Assembly: GCA_947184155.2 (NCBI GenBank)
Contig: CAMXCT020003385.1
Coordinates: forward strand, 1-64,000
Origin: Cladocopium goreaui
Taxonomy: Eukaryota > Sar > Dinophyceae > Suessiales > Symbiodiniaceae
DNA: 64,000 bases
Reading direction: 5' to 3'
Shown here: one piece after another, positions 51,639-59,700 of the stretch
Numbering within the stretch: the stretch's first letter is position 1
How the letters are laid out: every line of letters begins with the position of its first letter
Made by a program: the position numbers and the translations under genes
Notes under the pieces: generated by a model
What the model saw: only the letters and a program-made list of their open reading frames with translations
Databases searched by the model: none
What the model was told of the DNA's origin: nothing

Positions 51639-52802
51639 TCAGGTTTGACTTCCCTCTGTAGCTGGATCTGTGCACGATTCTGTCGGAGCAGCTGAAGCAG
51701 CTTGAACCAACTCTTCCTCTTTAGCCGTGGCTTGTTCATGCTCGATCTGCACCAAGTTGCCCACGACTTCTTCCATTTGGGTGGCTGCCTCCATTACGAA
51801 GGTTAATAGAGTGCGTGCATACGCCAGCTGTTTAGCGGCCCGGGCCCGGCCCTCTGTTGCAGGTCCTAGCGGCGGTACCTCACCATGCCGCCACATTGTG
51901 ACTTTGCTTGTTGTATGATTTGGCATGGAGGGTGATTGCGGCTCCGATCGACCAGCAAAGGTCGCATTGAGTTTCTGCAAGTCGCGTTCACTGTAATTCC
52001 CAGTCGGGTCGAGCTGTTGGGTACTTGTCTGTCCCGTGGGGTCTGTGTACTTCCTCTTGCCATGCAAGTTCTCCTCTCTTCGCGGCATAGACTTTATGGC
52101 ACTTTTGTGTTCAAAGCCAGTCTTGAAAGTTTCGTGAGCTGCTGAACTACAGCGGGATTCTCTGTTCAGGGCAATAATTTTGTCCATCACCTTGCCTGAG
52201 CTATTGGTCATTTCTGTGAAGGGCCAGCAGGGCGTGCGATTCGCCAGGATATTGTGTTCATGCATCCGGTCAACATAGAAATGATTCAATTTCTCATTGT
52301 GTCGGTGGTTCGTGATGACAGCAAATCTTCTGGGACTGACCCAAATCCATAAATCCTCCTGAAAGGACTCTGTGGCATAGAAGGGCCAGATCTGCCGGCC
52401 TCCCATTTCCACAAAACAAAAATTGGTGTAGACGTCATCACTGGCTTCGGTATCTATATGACAAAAGTCATGTGACAGCTTGGCGGAACTGGACCCTGGA
52501 TAGGTCCAATCCACTGGGCTCTTCATGTCATCATTGAGAATAATGTTCCAACATTCGCCATTGATGCACATTCTATATTCGTAGAAGGACCATGCATGGA
52601 GCTGCTTGGCGTGCTCATAGCAGCCTTGCTGCCGATAGACCTGGATGCCGTCGTATTCCGCAATGTAGGACTCTTTGTACTCAAGTCGCTGGTGTTCACT
52701 GTGAGCCTCAGTATCATTACTGCCACCAGCTGGGCCCGCTTGGTCAGGCCCAGTCAGTGGGCCTGCTTTTAGCGTGACCTTATCACCGATCCACTGCACC
52801 AT
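51639..52802 (-). CDS. ORF4 of element M, 387 aa, unknown
   Basis: First ATG of the frame (the frame is open from a TTG at 52,925). Residues ~25-230 look globular with many aromatic residues (HAWSFYEYRMCINGECWNIILNDD, MGGRQIWPFYATESFQEDLWIW, LNHFYVDRMHEHNILANRTPCWPF). Residues ~230-300 are polar. The C-terminus (~300-360) is an Ala/Glu-rich helix (MEAATQMEEVVGNLVQIEHEQATAKEEELVQ). No known family. It shares plan and relative position with the 493-aa ORF of element P. Confidence 0.6.
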   Translation of the reverse strand: MVQWIGDKVTLKAGPLTGPDQAGPAGGSNDTEAHSEHQRLEYKESYIAEYDGIQVYRQQGCYEHAKQLHAWSFYEYRMCINGECWNIILNDDMKSPVDWTYPGSSSAKLSHDFCHIDTEASDDVYTNFCFVEMGGRQIWPFYATESFQEDLWIWVSPRRFAVITNHRHNEKLNHFYVDRMHEHNILANRTPCWPFTEMTNSSGKVMDKIIALNRESRCSSAAHETFKTGFEHKSAIKSMPRREENLHGKRKYTDPTGQTSTQQLDPTGNYSERDLQKLNATFAGRSEPQSPSMPNHTTSKVTMWRHGEVPPLGPATEGRARAAKQLAYARTLLTFVMEAATQMEEVVGNLVQIEHEQATAKEEELVQAASAAPTESCTDPATEGSQT

Positions 52803-53227
52803 GACTGCCCACCAGGGTTTACAAGGGTATGGCAGAAGCAGGAACGGTGTGCAGGAAGAGAGAGGAGAGGAAACAATCACAGACGAGTGAGAGGGACGGA
52901 CCAGAAAGTAAACACGAGGGGCCAACAGTTACGGACAGCAGCAGAGGTGGCAATAGGGGGCAGCCAAAGAGAGGGGAAGAAGACGTGGCAAAAGAGAGGG
53001 AAGGCAGAATAGAGAGAGGGTACTCCCCTGACACGTCTTTGGTCAGAGGAGTGGGAGCCCTGTACATGGGACGGTGGTTTGAGCCACAGGTATGCGGTAG
53101 GGTATACTAAGAATGATGCCGTATCTCTACCTGTAGACATGTACCAAAGTCACGTGTACTCATGAATGCACATGCTGATCATGCACGCTGCCTTGGCGGA
53201 AACACAACTCTCTTTTTGCCAGAATTT
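52803..53227 (-). other. Interval before ORF4 of element M
   Basis: Purine-rich on the plus strand (52,840-53,020); no gene. Contains hairpin B7. Confidence 0.55.
53022..53052 (-). repeat. Hairpin B7
   Basis: Outer arms ACTCC/GGAGT separated from inner CTGAC/GTCAG by a single C-A mismatch rather than the 4x4 loop; apical loop ACGTCTTTG. It lies about 220 nt upstream of the ORF4 ATG. Confidence 0.8.
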
Positions 53228-53758
53228 TTAAATTGGCAATATCACACCTAAGGATGATAAGCATAGTCCTTGCTTCGCGCCAGTTGATTCATCAAAAAAA
53301 GTTAAACAGTGAGTAAGTTCAGTGTAACTGTGTTGTACATAAGCTGTGGCAATGTACATTGTAGATGAATCCGTGAGGCCTATTCCTTCACGGGACAGCT
53401 GTTCAAGGAGCCCATCATCAAGGCGATCTACCGTCTCTTCCTTGATCGAAAAAACGCAAGGGGTCCTATGCATGAGTCCATTGGATATGAGGAGATAGTC
53501 TTGAATTTGTTGCTCTTCGATTCGGATTACTGCGTGTGTAGCAGTGTGTGCAATCCAAGTCTCCGCATCAGGCATTCGTAGGTGCAAAATTAGCAGTTCG
53601 ATGTTGTCTCCTATCACTGCAGATGGAGGTCTTGCTTCGAGCGAGGTTGCTCCGATAACTCCATCCACAACGTCTAAGTGCTTCATTTCGTCACCATGGC
53701 AATTCCGTATGCGCTGTCTGACTAGGTCTCCGTGTCTAGCGTAATTGCTTGGAAACAT
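53228..53758 (-). CDS. ORF3 of element M, 176 aa, unknown
   Basis: ATG to stop, starting MFPSNYARHGDLVRQRIRNCHGDEMKH. Mixed alpha/beta composition with IELLILHLRMPDAETWIAHTATHAVIRIEEQQIQDYLLIS. No recognisable motif, signal peptide or membrane helix. It is the longest frame in its interval and lies in series with its neighbours, which is the main support for coding. Confidence 0.5.
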   Translation of the reverse strand: MFPSNYARHGDLVRQRIRNCHGDEMKHLDVVDGVIGATSLEARPPSAVIGDNIELLILHLRMPDAETWIAHTATHAVIRIEEQQIQDYLLISNGLMHRTPCVFSIKEETVDRLDDGLLEQLSREGIGLTDSSTMYIATAYVQHSYTELTHCLTFFDESTGAKQGLCLSSLGVILPI

Positions 53759-53928
53759 CTAGTGATCTCAACCGATAACTACTGAGTGGTATTGTTGGAT
53801 TTGTGTTGTGAGGTATCAACTCTTGAGCAAACGATGGCACGCGTAGGTAATGAGTGGCACATAAACCATGTTGCTGCACCGATCTGTTATGCGGCAACTC
53901 TAAAATCCACAGCCATTTCACTGTTTTG

Positions 53929-54306
53929 TTATAGGAGGACGACCTCCGGCGCACTCAACTCTCTGTCGGGACTGCGAATGGCCGCAGTGGGCGGGTCCTG
54001 CACGAGAAGACTAAATCTTATGGCGGGAGCCATCATTCTGGCCACTTCCGCTAGGAGCGTGTTAGGTTGGAGTCTTTGCATCGTTGAATTAGTTCCAACG
54101 GCTGCGGTGGTCCAGATGCGGAGGTTCGGTGGCACCCCTGACCGTAATAGTAGGAAAGCAACTTCCACTACTGTATCAGCTGCTTGCCGCATGGTTCTGC
54201 GGTCCAAGAATCCGCCCAGGGTCGCAGTGATATGTATTGTCTGAATGATTAACCGAAATGGTCGGGCATCCATTGGCACTGGGGCAAGTCCCGCCTGATC
54301 GGTCAT
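53929..54306 (-). CDS. ORF2 of element M, 125 aa, unknown
   Basis: First ATG of a frame open from 54,384. Contains MRQAADTVVEVAFLLLRSGVPPNLRIWTTAAVG. GVPPNLRI is echoed by GVPPRLRI in the open frame at 34,727-35,278 of element P, hinting at a shared small protein. Function unknown. Confidence 0.4.
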   Translation of the reverse strand: MTDQAGLAPVPMDARPFRLIIQTIHITATLGGFLDRRTMRQAADTVVEVAFLLLRSGVPPNLRIWTTAAVGTNSTMQRLQPNTLLAEVARMMAPAIRFSLLVQDPPTAAIRSPDRELSAPEVVLL

Positions 54307-54399
54307 GCCTCCATCAGCAGCTGGGACTAAGTATAGGTGGTTGACCCACACACCTCGTGTAGACGGGCGACTAAAACCTGCCACTCGGACTATGTCCTC

Positions 54400-54675
54400 C
54401 TACGATGCTGCTAGTGCTGTCAAGAGATGCTGTGTGATGCGCTGTCCATCCACTTCAACTTGCTGGAGGTCAGCTTCTAAAGTGTTATATATCAACTGCA
54501 GTCCATGTGCTTCTTCTGGAAAAAAGGTGACACATCCACTCTGCACTAGCCGTACTGTGCGCCTGAGGTCTCGTACAGCCACCATAAGGTCTTGCGCTGC
54601 TTCCAAGCTATATAAGATCATCTTAACTGGCATAGAGAAGTGGTGTTCTTCTCCGCGGAGTCGCACATAATCCAT
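54400..54675 (-). CDS. ORF1 of element M, 91 aa, helical
   Basis: First ATG of the element, 75 nt from its 5' end, so well placed for ordinary scanning. Likely helical (MILYSLEAAQDLMVAVRDLRRTVRLVQ, then GLQLIYNTLEADLQQVEVDGQRITQHLLTAL). Unknown family. It may correspond to the 89-aa ORF of element P. Confidence 0.5.
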   Translation of the reverse strand: MDYVRLRGEEHHFSMPVKMILYSLEAAQDLMVAVRDLRRTVRLVQSGCVTFFPEEAHGLQLIYNTLEADLQQVEVDGQRITQHLLTALAAS

Positions 54676-54769
54676 GGCAGTACGGGTAGAGAGAGTGGAG
54701 GCCCACTATACAACACAAATATTGCTGTCTTGCATTTATCGTGAGTGAAGCAGAAGACCCTGCTGAAGC

Positions 54770-56021
54770 AATGAGGGGCGGGCTGCTTCTCACCCCCCTA
54801 CTAGGATGTAAGGCTAGAACCCCGCTTGACTGGACACATGCATGGGCGATGTTGGGCGAATGGGCGGGAGCCATTGCATTCCCCATCCCGGAGCAAGGAG
54901 AATGGCCACGTCATGGAGATGGCCGATACCTTAGACCGGACTTTGTCGAGCGGACCCCACCATTCCTTACCTGGGCGCGTCCCATTTTCGAGCAAGGTGC
55001 ACTCTCCCCTATGTCAGTTTTCCCGGCCGACTTCCTCATCCTCTGTCTTCCAGGAGACAAGTTGTTCCAAAGCAAGGAGTTAGCCATAGGGTATAGCCTG
55101 CCGCCAATAGTGCACGCCTTCCATGGGAGTGAAGTAGGCCTAGGACACCAACTCAAACAGTGGCTAAGCAAAGGGCTGCAACCGCTTGCTGTGTCGCTCA
55201 TAGGAGTCGACGAGGCACCACCGTTATGGACACACCCCACAGGCTGCGATTTTGTTCGAGGGAATAAAATAGTCGCCAAGCCGCATGTCCCGCAAAACAG
55301 AAGCCTTACTAAGACGCAGGTGTTGCTTCTCCAGAGCCTTTGGACACCAGTGGACGCCCCCAACAGCAGCAATAACCATACACCTTGGCCCAAGGCTTGC
55401 GAGCCTGCCATCGTCTTCTGCGGTCAGCATGCGAGCCTCCAGCTTCCCACTGCCCCAATCCTCCCTCTGTTGGAAGCGCTGCAACGACGACTGGAAATTG
55501 ACCCTAGCAACGCAGAGCTAGCTATCAATGAGGTTCTTGCTAGCCATACAGACCCCAAATACACTGATTGGAAAATCACTGTCATGGACAACACCTCCTG
55601 GCAACTCAATGACGCTGACCCAGGGTCCCTGGAAGTTCAGTGCACTGGGTTGGGTGGAGGTGAACTTGATGAAGATTGGGACGTACTGCTAGCTTGCAAA
55701 AAGGAAGCGCATGTGTATGGGCCATCCCTTAGCAAACAGGACGATTGGAATGCAAGAGCTGGCACAGTAGCAGGCACTGCCCACACACAAGAATACCTGC
55801 TACTGCACATTGCCATGTTTCCCATAGGTGCACACTTCTGGTGCCGCGTCTTAGGAATGCCCAGTGCGAACCAATTGCAGGCGCAAATCATCAGTCGGGC
55901 CATGAAACTGTTGCGCTTCTGCCCTATCATCCCGGCACACAGGAAACCTCCGTGGCCCGGGTACATACATGGCCTGCGGCTTTTCACTAAGTTACTAGTT
56001 GCACACCCGCTAGCCCAGTAG
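54770..56021 (+). CDS. Glycosyltransferase-like protein of element P, C-terminal half
   Basis: Resumes the frame broken at 39,042: EDPAEA continues as MRGGLLLTPLLG. Conserved blocks shared with the element M paralogue: DWTHAWAMLGEWAGAIAFPIPEQGEWPRHGD, FEQGALSPMSVFPADFLILCLPGDKLFQS, LEVQCTGLGGGELDEDWDVLL and AHVYGPSLSKQDDWN. Frame and blocks look intact, unlike the element M copy. It ends HPLAQ at 56,021. Confidence 0.75.
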
Positions 56022-56044
56022 ACCTTCTGAGATTAACAGGATAC

Positions 56045-56242
56045 ATGGTAGGCTCTATCTACATCCGAGGGCACAGCGCTGGCTCGTATGCAGGAATGGT
56101 ATGGGAGACTATCCTCTCGGAATTCCCAGACATTGAAGGCAAAACCGTGCTAGCAGCCATTGCTCTGCCACCATCGCTGCTGACGACATACAACTTATCT
56201 CAGATGAGAGAGGTCCACCTCATTCACCATGCAAACCCGTAG
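56045..56242 (+). CDS. Alpha/beta-hydrolase fragment, 65 aa
   Basis: ATG to stop: YIRGHSAGSYAGMVWE has a GxSxG nucleophile elbow with the preceding strand and following helix, and ends MREVHLIHHANP. Upstream of the ATG the frame stays open and reads SPVDLLRLTGYMVGSI, so this may be the frameshifted tail of the glycosyltransferase-like protein. It lacks the rest of a hydrolase and cannot be a full enzyme. Confidence 0.5.
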   Translation: MVGSIYIRGHSAGSYAGMVWETILSEFPDIEGKTVLAAIALPPSLLTTYNLSQMREVHLIHHANP

Positions 56243-56547
56243 CCACTGGCTCAAGGCTGTATCGGCTCAAACCCCGTGGGTACTGGGTAACCTGATTTTA
56301 ACTCAAGGGGCAAACATCCATCTTGGGTGATTTGCGAGAGTTAATTTTGGGGGCACCAGTAAAAAAGGGGCTAGGGTAGTACTGCCGTAGGAAGAGCACA
56401 AACGTGCCCGCCAACCTGTTTGTTGTGAGGATAATTTGGGAGGGGGGGGTTTTATCTTAGTTTTGTTGATTTAAGATCTACCTTCTCTGTTTTGCCCACT
56501 TGCATTGTGACCGTTGAACACACCATTTTTGAACCCCACTTGTTTAA

Positions 56548-56574
56548 GGACTCCTGGGGTACCCAGTGTAGTTC
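56548..56574 (+). repeat. Hairpin A9
   Basis: Outer GGACT/AGTTC (one G-T), inner CTG/CAG plus one C-T mismatch, loop GGGTACC, 2-nt bulge. Confidence 0.65.
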
Positions 56575-56606
56575 TTTTACTTGTGATCTGTTTGGATTCA
56601 TTCACA

Positions 56607-56634
56607 AGGCTCACTGGGGTACTCAGTGTAGTCT
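56607..56634 (+). repeat. Hairpin A10
   Basis: Outer AGGCT/AGTCT (one G-T), inner CACTG/CAGTG, loop GGGTACT, bulged T. Confidence 0.8.
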
Positions 56635-56697
56635 TTGTTTTTCTTGTTATCGTCTTTTCTGCCCTGATTGCCCCTTTTGCCTGCCTCTGTGTAGTCA

Positions 56698-56725
56698 CTA
56701 TACCCAGGGGTACTCTGGGTTATAG
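56698..56725 (+). repeat. Hairpin A11, 8 nt before a start codon
   Basis: Outer CTATA/TATAG, inner CCCAG/CTGGG, loop GGGTACT, bulged T. All pairs Watson-Crick. The ATG of the 2,410-aa ORF is at 56,734. Confidence 0.85.
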
Positions 56726-56733
56726 TCGACTAC

Positions 56734-59700
56734 ATGAACCACAACCCTCATGACACTATTGAACAACATGCCATTGAGTTGGTGTCCAGTCTTGGGAAGG
56801 AACATCTTTTTGTTGCCAACTGTCCAAGTGATATTGACTCGAACAGATATTCAGGTACAGTGATCACTTATGAAGAAGCTTTTGACCACAGTGATACAGG
56901 AGTCGGCCTCTGCCTGTTGCTCCCCAAAGCTTATGTCCTTCAGAAATTCATAGACATATGCCTTAACAAAGATATTTCTGTTCATTTTGTCTTCACTTGT
57001 TCAAGCAGTACCAGTGAATTTGAAGCTTCTGCATGGCTATACAATCTCCTCAATGATAAGGTTCAGCATGTTGGCTTCATGCAAAATCTTGGAGTTACTT
57101 TTTGCTCCGCAAATAACCAAGAGAAATATCTCATTGCATGCCAGGTTGAACCTTATGCCGAACATTGCCATGTTTCTTGGCCTCGACCCTGCAGAACGCT
57201 GGAGTATGTCTTCCCCAGAACCGTTGTTGAACGACACCAGACGATCAGTGAACTTCAGAGCCTCTCTGTAGTCAACTATATTGATTTCAGAAGACCCAAT
57301 GGATGCCATCGTATATCAGATAAGATCGATGTTACCTCACTCACTGTCCAAATTGCCAATGATTGCTTGGCAGACATCGAGCTTGTTGAGAAGATTTTAC
57401 AGCCAACTGTGGATGCCGCTTGGTTGCATGGACTTGCAGAATGTCAGGTTAAGCATTTCTTTCCATGGGATGACTCAGAATTCCAAAAGCATTTTCCACA
57501 TGGAATTACTATGTCAGTATTGGATTTGAAGGCTTTTCCGAATACCGTACTTAATGAGATTCTTGTCCAACTAGCCAACCTTAAAGTGAGGTACCACTTC
57601 ATGAATTACAGAAGGCTTGCCATCTTCGGATCGCCGTCACTTGTCATTAATCTTCACTTAGCTCTTCTTCCATTTGATGTACATCTGCCAATTGGGCCTA
57701 AACAGGGTGCTTTCACTGTCCACATGCTGCGAACAGAACCACATTGCACACAGGCTGCCCATGATTCTAATCACTTTCAAGTCAAATTTGGAAAGATTGG
57801 CTCCTTTCAGTACGCACCTGCACAGATTTTATGGGCGGAAATCCCCTCATCTTTATGTAAGGAGAATCAACTTGACCAATCAAATCAATCATCTTTAATA
57901 CGATTGCTCAAACAAAAAGTGGGAGCTGTTAATTTCTCCATTCGTTGGTGCCAGGTTGACAGGTCGCAGCAAAAGTGTCTCTGTTTTGATATTGAGATTA
58001 AGCATGAAGACTCTCTCCCTCTCTCGCTGAATTGTGACCCTGGCCAAGTGGTTATCCAGCACCAGTGCCCCTCTGCAGAAGACTTTCGGGCTGATGTGTC
58101 CCTAACTGAAGTCGAAACCAGGCGGGATCACTGGAATAAAGTCATTGCTCAGCAAATGATCCCTAAAGAAGGCAGGATCAGTCATCTTTCTTTCGAACCG
58201 AACAAGAAACAGTCAGCCAAAAGATATTATGATTTACGCACTACTGTCATTGACTCTATGCAGGACTTCACCAATATCATTGCCATTGCGTCCCAACCGC
58301 CGGCCTGGTTCTTCTCGCCTAAAGAGTTGCATATGCCTTTGATGGAATGCTTACAAAAAGTTAATTTTTGTGACAACTCTTTCATCCAGGAATCCTTTGT
58401 GGTGAACTCTGACACTGTTAAGATTGATTTACTTCATCATGAATTTATCAGGCATAGGGACCATCAGAAATGGCTTTTTTATCACATCGTCCTGGGTCCC
58501 GAACAGTGTTTTCATTTGAAATCCATCCACTTTGAGCGTGATGAATGGAAGGTACGATACTATGATGAATTGATCATACGTACTTTTGAACCATCCTCAA
58601 TTTTTATCACACTCCCACCTGGAATTTCAATATCGCAGGTCGTCGATCAAACGCAAAGTTGTTATCTCCGAGAAGCATATGCCTGTATCGTACCATCACT
58701 AAGAACCCCTGTTGTTGGCACTACCCATGCTGGATTGAAAGAGCAGTATACTAATACCACACCAACTGCTCATTTTCCAAATGGCCATGGAATGAACGGT
58801 GATAAGAGTGTGCCCTCTCATGGACAGTCGAGTCCAACACCAACAGGGAATAGACCGGCGTACCACCCACCTTACAAACCCAGGCACAGTAGAGGATCTC
58901 CCAACATACCCCCTGAGGGTGATATTGAGATGCAGCCTGCCCCAACCAATCACAGCAAACCCCCAGAACCCCCGGAAACGCATCATCAGGCGCCTGCTGG
59001 CGAACACTGTGATGATGTGCCCATGGAATGTATTGCAACAGCGCTTGATCCGGTTGACGATGATACTGGTAGTTCTGATAAAGAATCGCGCCAACTTGTA
59101 AATACTCTCCATGGTCATTCCCCTGTCGCCTCTAACAGCAACCTTGCCAAGGACAACCTCGATCAGACTCACCATAGCGAACCAGGACAAAATACCCAAA
59201 ATGGCATTATGAGCAGCCCCAATTCCCCCAAAATGAAACACTTGCACCAGAACGCTGGTATGCACACCGACCACGAAGATGTCGCCAACGTGGGGTACTC
59301 ACGGTTGTGTGACACTTCCCAACCAGAGAAATTTATCCCCAACGCCACTGTTCAACTCTCATTAATGAACTGCCCCGCTCAGAGAAAGGATGCTACCCAC
59401 GGACCCACTCATACCCACTCCATGCCTCAGGCCGCACAATCACTTAAACCTCCTACGAATATTGCCAAGGACCCAACGCCGAAACAGCAAGACCAATCTG
59501 GCAATCTTACCTCACAAGTTGGTTTACCAGCACACAAGAGCCAGGAGACCAGTAAACAGGCGAGCCACAACAAAAATGAGCACAAGGGTACACCTAATCA
59601 ACCACCCGGAACTATCCTTGACTTCTTAGCGCAGAATGCCGCCTATCAACCACTGGATGATAAGGCGCAAACGCATGCTCCTAGTGATGATGTAATCTTT

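Larger units (their letters stand above)
39043..54750 (-). mobile_element. Element M: 15.7-kb multi-ORF retroposed insertion
   Basis: A perfect 19-bp direct repeat, CAGAAGACCCTGCTGAAGC, flanks it (39,024-39,042 and 54,751-54,769). Just inside the left copy lie ten T (39,043-39,052), which is an A10 tail at the 3' end of a minus-strand element. Long target duplication plus poly(A) tail are marks of target-primed reverse transcription. Minus-strand order: ORF1 (54,675), ORF2 (54,306), ORF3 (53,758), ORF4 (52,802), ubiquitin-like/ankyrin ORF5 (51,039), glycosyltransferase-like ORF6 (48,931), helicase ORF7 (46,711), then a 2.6-kb 3' region. I see no reverse transcriptase, so it was presumably moved in trans. 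Seven family B hairpins lie inside, and no family A copy. Confidence 0.85.
56243..56733 (+). other. Interval before the 2,410-aa ORF with three hairpins
   Basis: No gene. Hairpins A9, A10 and A11 stand within 180 bp directly before the start codon. A run of nine G is at about 56,441. Confidence 0.65.

Noticed and set aside
39043-54750. Element M as an integrated giant positive-strand RNA virus
   Set aside because: Helicase, poly(A) and polycistronic layout fit superficially, but I see no RNA polymerase motif, capsid or replicase polyprotein. IDSDCVP is a DxD-type motif in a separate conserved family.
54720-54750. Spliced-leader relic at the 5' end of element M
   Set aside because: The dinoflagellate leader ends in GGCTCAAG; the element begins CTTCACTCACGATAAATGCAAG. 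GGCTCAAG near 56,249 is isolated and at no element end.
56264-56292. GGGTACT near 56,278 as another family A hairpin
   Set aside because: The arms do not pair beyond isolated bases; possibly decayed, but not supportable.
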